From Bacteroidota bacterium (GTDB taxonomy: Bacteria; Bacteroidota; Bacteroidia; Chitinophagales; Chitinophagaceae): 13,175 nt of DNA. Positions 1 to 6,457 of the stretch are shown piece after piece. The position numbers were made by a program, and so were the translations under genes. The notes under the pieces are model-generated. The model ran no database searches and was not told the origin of the DNA. It worked only from the letters and a program-made list of their open reading frames with translations. The stretch covers positions 1-13,175 of the forward strand of contig JAEZCV010000182.1 in assembly GCA_023429985.1 (NCBI GenBank). Direction: 5' to 3'. The stretch's first letter is position 1, and every line of letters begins with the position of its first letter.

Positions 1-95
1 ATTCACCATTCACTATTCACCATTCACTATTCACCATCCACTATTCACCACTCACCACTCACTACTCACCACTCACCATTCACCATTCACCATCT
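1..95 (+). repeat. Tandem 7-bp repeat array (13 units) abutting trmB start codon
   Basis: Thirteen consecutive 7-bp units fill positions 1-91, followed by ATCT and the trmB ATG. The unit is ATTCACC with variants ATTCACT, ATCCACT, ACTCACC and ACTCACT. The ACTCAC-type units are clustered at 50-77, as expected if units spread by local duplication. The array is cut by the window edge and may be longer. The plus strand has no G from 1 to 97, so an mRNA leader from here could not form G:C pairs and cannot contain a Shine-Dalgarno sequence. There is no TAnnTTTG-like Bacteroidota -7 box in it, so the trmB promoter is probably outside the window. The same unit recurs inverted in the palindrome at 4466-4509. 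Confidence 0.93.
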
Positions 96-809
96 ATGGG
101 TCAAAAAAAGCTGGTTCGATTTGCGGAATTAAAAACCTTTACTAACGTTTTACAGTACCCGGAAAATATCAGGGGCCAATGGAAAGAACATTTTAATAAT
201 GATCAACCCATAGTTCTTGAACTTGCCTGCGGAAAAGGTGAATATACCATCGGACTTGCCCAAATGGATAGTTCTAAAAATTATATTGGGGTTGACCTGA
301 AAGGCAACAGGCTGTGGGTAGGGGCCAAAAGGGCCATTCAACAAAAACTAAATAACGTTGCTTTTCTTCGCATCCAGATTGAAAAGATCAATGAATTTTT
401 TGCAGAGGGTGAAGTGGATGAAATATGGATAACGTTTCCCGATCCACAGTTAAGAACTTCCAAAGCTAAAAAACGACTTACCCATCCACGCTTTCTACGC
501 GCCTATCAAAAAGTTTTGAAACCTGGTGGAATCATTCACTTGAAAACCGACAGTCCGGACCTTTATAAATTCACAAAAAAAGTGATTGAGTTATATCACT
601 GCAAGCTGCATGTGGATATGGAAGATGTTCATGCAGCCCGTAAAATTCCCGAAGCATTAAAGATCAAAACACATTATGAATCCCTCGATATTGCGGGCAG
701 CAACCGAATTCATTATTTAAGTTTTTCACTTCCCGCAAGTATTCCATCCACAGAAAAAGATATGGAGTTGCAGGAATTATTAAAACTGGAGGAAGGCGTT
801 GCAGGATAA
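96..809 (+). CDS. trmB: tRNA (guanine-N7-)-methyltransferase TrmB
   Basis: This 237-residue protein should methylate N7 of guanosine 46 in the variable loop of many tRNAs, using S-adenosylmethionine, in the cytoplasm. The SAM-binding motif I (VLELACGKGEYTIGLA) lies at about residues 40-55 and is followed by IGVDLKG at 64-70. The TrmB signature TFPDPQ is at 113-118, then a basic stretch and KRLTHPRFL (126-134). LKTDS (149-153) and KTHYES (191-196) match the conserved C-terminal blocks of the family. The length is normal for a bacterial TrmB. The ATG at 96 is preferred because MGQKKLVRFAE is a typical Bacteroidota TrmB N-terminus. The frame stays open through the upstream repeats, but they contain no start codon. 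The end overlaps the next gene by 11 bp, suggesting translational coupling. Confidence 0.96.
   Translation: MGQKKLVRFAELKTFTNVLQYPENIRGQWKEHFNNDQPIVLELACGKGEYTIGLAQMDSSKNYIGVDLKGNRLWVGAKRAIQQKLNNVAFLRIQIEKINEFFAEGEVDEIWITFPDPQLRTSKAKKRLTHPRFLRAYQKVLKPGGIIHLKTDSPDLYKFTKKVIELYHCKLHVDMEDVHAARKIPEALKIKTHYESLDIAGSNRIHYLSFSLPASIPSTEKDMELQELLKLEEGVAG
788..792 (+). promoter_or_regulatory. Shine-Dalgarno-like GGAGG supporting a TTG start
   Basis: GGAGG lies inside the end of trmB, six bases before the TTG at 799. No in-frame ATG exists near this point; the ATGs at 809 and 818 are in other frames. The purine-rich site therefore helps to choose TTG 799 as the start of the DUF5522 gene. Clear Shine-Dalgarno sites are otherwise scarce in this window. 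Confidence 0.5.
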
Positions 810-1005
810 TGATCATAATGAAAAACAACCTTCTTATTATTTAAATGAAGAAGGGTTGGTAACGCTTACAGAATATTTTTTACTGAAGCGCGGGTATTGC
901 TGTGGAAATGGTTGCAGGCATTGTCCATACGAATATGAAGCGGTTCAGGAACCACGCCGCACACAATTATTGAAAAACAGAACCGATGGCAAAGCAACTT
1001 CCTAA
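799..1005 (+). CDS. DUF5522 family small cysteine-rich protein
   Basis: A 68-residue protein of unknown function that I recognise as DUF5522-like by its core, YFLLKRGYCCGNGCRHCPYE (residues 26-45). Four cysteines (C34, C35, C39, C42) and H41 form a compact CC-x3-C-x2-C cluster, plausible for binding a metal or Fe-S centre. The pattern resembles the CCGxGCxxC motif of oxidoreductase-like (OXLD1) proteins, but I cannot show homology. The start is TTG at 799, with GGAGG six bases upstream. The next in-frame start (TTG 856) would remove the YYLNEEG stretch before the core. It overlaps trmB by 11 bp and the following ATL gene by 20 bp, so the three are very likely co-transcribed. No signal peptide or membrane segment is visible, so a cytoplasmic location is inferred. 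Confidence 0.85.
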   Translation: MQDNDHNEKQPSYYLNEEGLVTLTEYFLLKRGYCCGNGCRHCPYEYEAVQEPRRTQLLKNRTDGKATS

Positions 1006-1372
1006 AGAAAAGATCAGGAGCATACAGCCTTCGGGAAAAGCTGATGGAAGTTTTTTTGAAATGGTTTACGAGGTGGTCAGGCAAATTCCAAAAGGAAGGG
1101 TAACAAGTTATGGTGCCATTGGGGCGGCACTAGGAGCCAAATCATCGGCAAGAATGGTGGGATGGGCCATGAATGGTGCCCACAAAATCAAACCAAAAGT
1201 TCCGGCGCACCGTGTAGTAAACAGGATGGGATTACTTACGGGAAAAATTCATTTTGCTTACCCTGAACAAATGCAGGAGCTTTTAGAAAAAGAAGGAATT
1301 AAAGTTGAGGATGATAAAGTGGTGGATTTTAAAAAATTATTCTGGGACCCACTCGAACATTTATCTTTCTAA
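986..1372 (+). CDS. MGMT-like alkyltransferase-like (ATL) DNA-repair protein
   Basis: This 128-residue protein has the DNA-binding fold of O6-alkylguanine-DNA alkyltransferases. GRVTSYGAIGAALG (37-50) is the recognition-helix region and contains the family tyrosine (Y42). SARMVGWAM (54-62) carries the arginine finger R56. The active-site PCHRV motif is PAHRV (73-77), so the alkyl-accepting cysteine is Ala74. Known ATL proteins with Ala or Trp here cannot remove the alkyl group. They bind O6-alkylguanine and flag it for nucleotide excision repair, and the same role is inferred here. The length matches stand-alone ATLs; there is no Ada-type N-terminal domain. ATG 986 lies inside the DUF5522 gene (20-bp overlap). 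The stop is 10 bp from the convergent AsmA gene stop, with no obvious terminator between them. Confidence 0.92.
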   Translation: MAKQLPKEKIRSIQPSGKADGSFFEMVYEVVRQIPKGRVTSYGAIGAALGAKSSARMVGWAMNGAHKIKPKVPAHRVVNRMGLLTGKIHFAYPEQMQELLEKEGIKVEDDKVVDFKKLFWDPLEHLSF

Positions 1373-1382
1373 ACATCTCTCC

Positions 1383-4300
1383 TTAATTCTTGAACAATCC
1401 TTTTAATGCTCCTTTGATCTTATCGCCGGTTTTTTGCTTACTGCTGTCTGATGAAGATGAAGCCGTATCTTTTTTACCGGTGATTTTATTGAACAATTCC
1501 TGTTTTCCTTTTTCTATTAATTCATCCTTCTTTTTATTAATGGTATCCGTTATTGTTTTTTTAGCGCTGTCGGCTTTCTGTTGAACAAAATCACTGGCTT
1601 GTTGTTTCAGTTCCGATTTAATATCGCCGGCAGCCTGTTTCAGGTCGGTTTTGATATTGGGATTATTCATACTGCCGGTCATACGCACGTTAAGATCTAT
1701 AACATCGGAAAGCGTTACCGGAATGCCTTTCTGGCTGGCCGCGGATGCAAGATTGTTTACCAGGTTATTTCCCGCAGTGCCAAGATAGCTGCGTGGAATT
1801 TTCATTGCAATAATATAATCCATAGTCTGGTCAAGTCCATGTGTACCTCCCACCTGCATCACTATATCCCTCACTTTTAAATCGAAAGGTTTTACCAGCA
1901 CTTTTCCGTTTGTAAATTCGAATTGGGCCTGAACATCTTTGAGTGAAATATCTTTAAGTGCATTCACATTTAAAAGGTTGGCCAGCTTTTCAAGTGGCTG
2001 GAATTTATTCAATACACCTTCCAGCAGCAACATATTGCCTTTGCCGGTTAGTGAATTCAATACAGGGAACATATCTTCTCCCAGTTTACCGTTCATGCTG
2101 AATGAAGAACTTAATTTACCGGAAAGGAACTGTGCAACCGGCATCAACTTCTGAACGGTATTAAAAGCAAGAAATGCTTTTTGAACATCAATTTCCTTTA
2201 TTGAATAATCAAGTTTTATATCCGGACGTGTTTTACTGGATAGCGTAGAATAGCTGCCATTAAAATTCATTTGTCCGCCTAATGCTTCTGTATTTACATT
2301 TCGCAGTTCAACCGTTTCATTTTTGAGCTGAAGGCTACCTGAAACATTCCTGTAATCTACTTTATCATACACTACACTGTTGGCTTTTGCATTGATGGTA
2401 AGATCCATATTGGCAGGCACAAGAAATGCACCGGTTGATGTTGTTGCAGTTGCCGCGGTATCTGCTCCCATCCAGTCGTTCAACTTAATATTATCTGCCT
2501 GAAGATTTACACTACCTTTTAAAGCGCCTTTATCCAATGCATAAGCAATCATGTTATTTAAAACTCCATCAGCGCTTATGTTGGTTCCTAAAAATCTCAT
2601 TTTTAAACTATGAAGAACTGCGTTCGATGGATTAAAGCTCAGGTTAGCGGCATTAACTTCCACTCCTTCCGGGTAATCTTTAGAAATATACTTTACATTT
2701 TCCACCGATGCATTTCCATCAAGTACCAGCTTTTCATAATTCCCTTTATCAATGTCGGATTTAGAACCGCTGAACTTCATATCGGCTTTCAATAAACCGC
2801 TGATAGAAGTTCCGGGTTCAGGCGGACTGAATTGAGAAATTTTATCGAGAGAAAGACGGCCTTTTGCATTACCGCTGAAAGCCATTGCATTTACAGGATC
2901 GCGGAGCTGGAGTGCAAAATCAAAAATATCCTTACCTAATTCAATATGTCCTTTTGAAACATTAACAGAGGTTGATTCTGCAACACCTCCAGAATTCTGA
3001 AGAGAGATATCAAAAGATCCGTTGGTTAAAGGGAAAGGAAGTTCTTTAGAACTAAAATTAAAACTGCGGATATTAAAAAACCCACCCGCATTGAAAGGAC
3101 CTTTGCGTGATTCAATAGCAGCAAGGTTTCCCTTTGCATAAGCATCTGCATCCAGCAAACCGGAAAGGCTGGTACCGGGATCGAGCTTAATAAATTTGGT
3201 AATTTCCGCCAGGTTAAGCTTTCCTTTAACTACAAAGTCGAGGTATTTTATAGTCTCGGGATTTTTAAAAAGCAGTTTAAAATCAAAGGGATCATCTCCA
3301 AATTCAAGGTGAGCATTCCTGATATCAACAATTGTATTATCCAGGTGTCCGTCAACGTTAGAAAAGTTTGCATTTACCTGTATGTTTTGCACAGGTTTTG
3401 GAAGATCCGGATATTGAAACAATCCATCTTTAATACCTAAATCAACAGAATAAGCCGGCAACCTGTTCTCACTGTAGGTTCCTTTTACAAAACCTTTAAA
3501 CGAAGCAGTGCCTGAAGTTTTCAGTTTATCAAAATCATTTTTATAAACAGCAGGAACCAGTGATAAAATATGTTTGAATTCGTTCGATGGCGCATCAAAA
3601 CTAATGTCCATATTATACGAAGTATCGCTTGCTATCTGGAAAAAACCATTGGCCATTAACTTCAGTTCATTCACCTGCAGACTGGCATTTTTAAATCCAT
3701 AAACGCCTGTAGTGTTATTTATTTCAATGTCTGCATCAATTCCAGTTTTTGCATTAATGAGATAAGGAATACCTGCATAAGAAAAACTGGCTTCACCCGC
3801 ATTTGTTTTAGTGACCAATGTAAACAGATCCTGATTAAAGTTTCCACTGCCTTCATGATTCAACCCGGATATTTCTGCGCGCATACCTGCTTCCTCATCG
3901 TTATATAAAACATAACCATTGCTCACAGCATACTTTTCCAGATTAAACTGGAAGGAGGAAGGTTCTTCAACTGCTACAACCGTTGAATCTTCTTTGGTAA
4001 TTTCCCAGTTAGCTTTTCCTTCTTTATTTACCAGGGCATAAATACGCGGTGATTCAAGGAACACGCCATAGATCTTCATATCTTTTTGCCTGATGATGCT
4101 CATTATGTTTACCGAAGCATCAAATGATTTTGCAGAAAGAAGCGTATCGCCCTTAAATTCATTGATACCTTCTACAGAAACATCTTCAAGTGAAATGGTA
4201 AGTTTGGGAAAGTTGCTGAACCATGAAATACCGAGGTCTTTGAAATCGACTTTGGCCTCAATATTTTCATTAATACCCGATTTTACAGCGGCAAGAATCT

Positions 4301-4385
4301 TTGACTTAAAAAACACCGGTATAAGTAAAATAATAACTATAAGGGTTAACAGGGAAATGCCGGTATATTTTAGAACTTTCTTCAT
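1383..4385 (-). CDS. AsmA-family inner-membrane-anchored envelope protein
   Basis: A 1000-residue protein with one N-terminal membrane anchor (about residues 8-26) after a short basic end, and the rest predicted periplasmic. Residues 27-110 are AsmA-like (LGISWFSNFPKLTISLEDVSV at 51-71 and a following beta-rich stretch). The middle is made of repeated beta-rich segments. HLEFGDDPFDF (359-369) through PGTSLSGLLDAD (403-414) recurs 121 residues later as HIELGKDIFDF (480-490) through PGTSISGLLKAD (524-535). The AsmA C-terminal domain spans about 750-915. The tail (916-1000) is lysine-rich with a Ser/Asp spacer, probably helical. AsmA-like proteins are thought to bridge the envelope and move phospholipids to, or maintain, the outer membrane; that role is inferred. 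The ATG is at 4385, with no clear ribosome-binding site. It follows the DUF420 gene after 123 bp that hold a strong palindrome, so it may be a separate transcription unit. Confidence 0.88.
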   Translation of the reverse strand: MKKVLKYTGISLLTLIVIILLIPVFFKSKILAAVKSGINENIEAKVDFKDLGISWFSNFPKLTISLEDVSVEGINEFKGDTLLSAKSFDASVNIMSIIRQKDMKIYGVFLESPRIYALVNKEGKANWEITKEDSTVVAVEEPSSFQFNLEKYAVSNGYVLYNDEEAGMRAEISGLNHEGSGNFNQDLFTLVTKTNAGEASFSYAGIPYLINAKTGIDADIEINNTTGVYGFKNASLQVNELKLMANGFFQIASDTSYNMDISFDAPSNEFKHILSLVPAVYKNDFDKLKTSGTASFKGFVKGTYSENRLPAYSVDLGIKDGLFQYPDLPKPVQNIQVNANFSNVDGHLDNTIVDIRNAHLEFGDDPFDFKLLFKNPETIKYLDFVVKGKLNLAEITKFIKLDPGTSLSGLLDADAYAKGNLAAIESRKGPFNAGGFFNIRSFNFSSKELPFPLTNGSFDISLQNSGGVAESTSVNVSKGHIELGKDIFDFALQLRDPVNAMAFSGNAKGRLSLDKISQFSPPEPGTSISGLLKADMKFSGSKSDIDKGNYEKLVLDGNASVENVKYISKDYPEGVEVNAANLSFNPSNAVLHSLKMRFLGTNISADGVLNNMIAYALDKGALKGSVNLQADNIKLNDWMGADTAATATTSTGAFLVPANMDLTINAKANSVVYDKVDYRNVSGSLQLKNETVELRNVNTEALGGQMNFNGSYSTLSSKTRPDIKLDYSIKEIDVQKAFLAFNTVQKLMPVAQFLSGKLSSSFSMNGKLGEDMFPVLNSLTGKGNMLLLEGVLNKFQPLEKLANLLNVNALKDISLKDVQAQFEFTNGKVLVKPFDLKVRDIVMQVGGTHGLDQTMDYIIAMKIPRSYLGTAGNNLVNNLASAASQKGIPVTLSDVIDLNVRMTGSMNNPNIKTDLKQAAGDIKSELKQQASDFVQQKADSAKKTITDTINKKKDELIEKGKQELFNKITGKKDTASSSSDSSKQKTGDKIKGALKGLFKN

Positions 4386-4465
4386 AAGATCTTTTTGGAA
4401 GCAGCAAAATAAGAAATGCCTTTACAGGAAAAAAGGGGGTTTTACGATTTTAACGTTCTGAAGTG

Positions 4466-4509
4466 GTGAATGGTGAACCTGCCTGCCGGCAGGCAGGTTC
4501 ACCATTCAC
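4466..4509. repeat. Perfect 44-bp palindrome with heptamer-bearing arms
   Basis: Two 22-base arms (4466-4487 and 4488-4509) are exact inverse complements with no spacer. The 20-bp centre, CCTGCCTGCCGGCAGGCAGG (4478-4497), is itself made of repeated 4-mers. The outer arms read TTCACCATTCAC, the same unit as the tandem array at 1-91. The element lies between the DUF420 and AsmA genes and shares one base with the DUF420 stop codon. Read on the minus strand it gives two adjacent in-frame stops, TAG then TGA, at the end of that gene. No T-run follows on the minus strand, so it is not a standard intrinsic terminator, although such a hairpin could stall polymerase or protect a 3' end. It resembles a REP-type dispersed palindrome. 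Confidence 0.9.
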
Positions 4510-5087
4510 TAATAAAACCTGCTGATCATTAAATACACAAGCGGCCCGGAAACAGCCACATAAAACCACATGGGCCAGGTGATCTTTGCAATTTTCCGGT
4601 GGCGTGCATTTTCACCTGTAAGCGCCCGGTAAGCAGTGAACAAAATAAATGGAAGAGAAATACCTGCCAGCAAAATATGTGTACCTAATAAAATAAAATA
4701 AATGATGCGGGAAGAACCGGCAGCTGCTTTTTCAACTTCATCAACTATACCATTCCTGTCAACATCGCCATACCAGGTAGATCCTGCAAACAAGTGATGA
4801 AGAATGTAGGTTATTAAAAAAAAAACTGATAAAATGATTGCGGTGATCATGATCTTGCGGTGCCTGGTATAATTGCCTTGTTTTGCTGATATCAATCCTG
4901 CAACCAACAGAACAGCCACCGTTGTATTAATGATAGCATTCACCTTTGCGAATATGTGCGGATCAAATCCTAAGTCAACATCAAGCGTAACTCTTTCTAA
5001 AAGCGTAACAGCAATAAAAACTACAACTGAAAAACTGTAGATGATGATGCTGGCTTTTCTATCATTCTTTGGCAGGCTTAGGTTCAT
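4509..5087 (-). CDS. DUF420 membrane protein, CtaM/YozB-like oxidase assembly factor
   Basis: A 192-residue integral membrane protein with about five hydrophobic segments (12-30, 48-67, 78-97, 126-152, 168-188). Family marks include HIFAKVNA (44-51), two RHRKI motifs (75-79 and 162-166), ILHH (95-98) and GTHILLAGISLPFI (135-148). Histidines near the membrane face could be metal ligands. DUF420 includes Bacillus YozB/CtaM, which is needed to make active heme-copper oxidase. The position at the end of this cox cluster supports the same role. The loop between the third and fourth membrane segments contains DVDRNGIVDEVE (108-119), which fits an EF-hand calcium loop. The gene overlaps the SCO gene by 26 bp, indicating coupled translation. 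No other ATG exists until residue 80, which supports this start. Confidence 0.88.
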   Translation of the reverse strand: MNLSLPKNDRKASIIIYSFSVVVFIAVTLLERVTLDVDLGFDPHIFAKVNAIINTTVAVLLVAGLISAKQGNYTRHRKIMITAIILSVFFLITYILHHLFAGSTWYGDVDRNGIVDEVEKAAAGSSRIIYFILLGTHILLAGISLPFILFTAYRALTGENARHRKIAKITWPMWFYVAVSGPLVYLMISRFY

Positions 5088-5889
5088 TTTTCCTTCGATC
5101 TTTTTTTAAGATGGTTATCAAAATTATAAAACCAAGTGTGGCAATTAGAAACACAACACCGATCAATTCAAGTTTACCTGCAAAAAAAGATTTGCGGTTA
5201 GGATCTTTTTCCAATGCCAGTAAAATAATATCATGCGATAGTCTTCCAAGGTCGGCTTCATCCAGTCCGTGATAATATCCCCTGACAATGCGGTTCCTGT
5301 CAATAAGTACAAAATAATCGGTGTGCAGGAAATTACTGTCAATCAACTCGCCATCCTGTGCCAGTAATTTTATATGGTTGATAGAGAGGTCATAAATTTC
5401 TTCGCGGTTGCCTGTTACCAGCCACCAGTTGGATGGATCTACCTGAAACCTGTCGGCCCATTTTTTCAGGTTGGGCACACTGTCTCTTTCAGGGTCAATG
5501 CTTATAGAAAGAAATTGAATAAAATCGGGTTCGCGTGTACCCACTTTTTCATGATTGCGAATGCCGGTCTGCAAGGATTTCATATTGCGCGTCATGCCGG
5601 CGCAAATAGTTGGACAATGGGTAAAGAAAAAATCGGCCACCACAATCTTACCTTCCATGTCCTTCCATGAAACTTTTTGTCCCAGTTGGTTGGTAAAGTT
5701 CACTTCTGGAAGCTGGTGCCAAATTGTATCCTGGTATTGCTTACCGTTTTTAGTGGTTACAATTAAAGAGTCGGGATAATATTTCCTTGGCATGATCACG
5801 CCTGTTTCCGAGGATCTTTTAAGGATCAGGTATCCGGCCAGGGGAAGGAGCATGGCGAGAAGGATACCGTATACAGCTTTTTTATTCAT
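5062..5889 (-). CDS. SCO family copper chaperone for cytochrome oxidase
   Basis: A 275-residue SCO1/SenC-type protein, a thioredoxin-fold copper chaperone and thiol reductase that helps to load the CuA centre of subunit II on the outer face of the membrane. The copper site is visible: CPTIC (C92 and C96) in FFFTHCPTICAGMTRNM, plus the distal H189 in FLHTDYFVLID. ISIDPERD (129-136) is another family block. Residues 5-23 form an N-terminal anchor. Unlike the simplest SCO proteins, it has a second membrane segment at about 241-261 and a basic cytoplasmic tail (KKDRRKNEPKPAKE). The periplasmic domain would thus be tethered at both ends. It lies 117 bp after subunit IV, across a terminator-like hairpin, and overlaps the DUF420 gene by 26 bp. 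Confidence 0.94.
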   Translation of the reverse strand: MNKKAVYGILLAMLLPLAGYLILKRSSETGVIMPRKYYPDSLIVTTKNGKQYQDTIWHQLPEVNFTNQLGQKVSWKDMEGKIVVADFFFTHCPTICAGMTRNMKSLQTGIRNHEKVGTREPDFIQFLSISIDPERDSVPNLKKWADRFQVDPSNWWLVTGNREEIYDLSINHIKLLAQDGELIDSNFLHTDYFVLIDRNRIVRGYYHGLDEADLGRLSHDIILLALEKDPNRKSFFAGKLELIGVVFLIATLGFIILITILKKDRRKNEPKPAKE

Positions 5890-5943
5890 CAGAGAAACTT
5901 TAATGCATCCGCTAAGTTTGAAACAGATGCAGAAATAGCAGCT

Positions 5944-5986
5944 AAAAAAAAGCCACCGCGCAAATGTATGCAGACGGTGGTTTTTT
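5944..5986 (-). terminator. Bidirectional terminator-like hairpin between subunit IV and SCO genes
   Basis: CCACCG (5953-5958) and CGGTGG (5975-5980) can pair around a 16-base loop. On the plus strand the stem is flanked by eight A (5944-5951) and six T (5981-5986). Read on the minus strand, the stem is followed by a C and then eight T. This looks like an intrinsic terminator about 20 bp beyond the subunit IV stop at 6007. The six-pair stem and long loop are modest, so read-through into SCO is likely to be partial. Confidence 0.6.
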
Positions 5987-6006
5987 CAACTCATTATAAC
6001 AGCTTG

Positions 6007-6438
6007 TTAACCCCCAAATCCGGGCCGGGTGGTATCGCCCTTTTTCAGGTCGCGATCCATGGTTTGCTCAAGCTTGAATTTATCGTACTTATTACGCATG
6101 GTTCTGAAAGAATTACCATCCCAGAGGAAGGCAGCAATGAACCAGACAAAAAGAAACAGGGGAACAACAATGGTCATGATCATATTCCTGATCTCATCGC
6201 CCAGGTGCATGAATACTGCAACAATATAAAATGCTTTAACCAGTGTAAGGATTACGATTACTCCTTTCACAAATAAAATCAGCCAGTCGGGCATTGCAAT
6301 CAAATGCATCAAAAGGCCAAGAAGAAGTTCTACAATGGTAACTACCAGCAATATCCAGAATGTACGCCAGATCCTTTTTACAACAGATTTGTCGTCGTGA
6401 TGATGGTTTGCTTCGGTTGAATGTGAATGATGTGCCAT
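6007..6438 (-). CDS. Cytochrome c oxidase subunit IV (prokaryotic type)
   Basis: A 143-residue protein matching the small prokaryotic subunit IV family. It has three membrane segments (about 26-47, 52-72, 84-106) and the conserved KAFYIVAVFMHL stretch (68-79). It is an accessory subunit of the aa3 oxidase, probably for stability, without redox centres. The N-terminus is rich in histidine (MAHHSHSTEANHHHDD), as is subunit I. The C-terminal 37 residues are polar and probably face the periplasm. It starts 19 bp after the long subunit III gene and ends ahead of the terminator-like hairpin at 5944-5986, so it is probably the last gene of the main oxidase transcript. Confidence 0.92.
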   Translation of the reverse strand: MAHHSHSTEANHHHDDKSVVKRIWRTFWILLVVTIVELLLGLLMHLIAMPDWLILFVKGVIVILTLVKAFYIVAVFMHLGDEIRNMIMTIVVPLFLFVWFIAAFLWDGNSFRTMRNKYDKFKLEQTMDRDLKKGDTTRPGFGG

Positions 6439-6457
6439 TTATGTTTCAATAAGTTGA

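Noticed and set aside
1..95. Repeat array as a CRISPR
   Set aside because: The units are 7 bp, directly adjacent and without spacers, so this is a simple tandem repeat.
1..95. Array coding for an N-terminal extension of TrmB
   Set aside because: The frame is open, but there is no start codon in the visible array. TrmB from 96 already has a normal N-terminus and length.
4386..4465. AsmA promoter in the gap before its start (TTATTTTG at 4405-4412)
   Set aside because: It is one mismatch from TAnnTTTG, too close to the ATG and without a -33 element; not strong enough to list.
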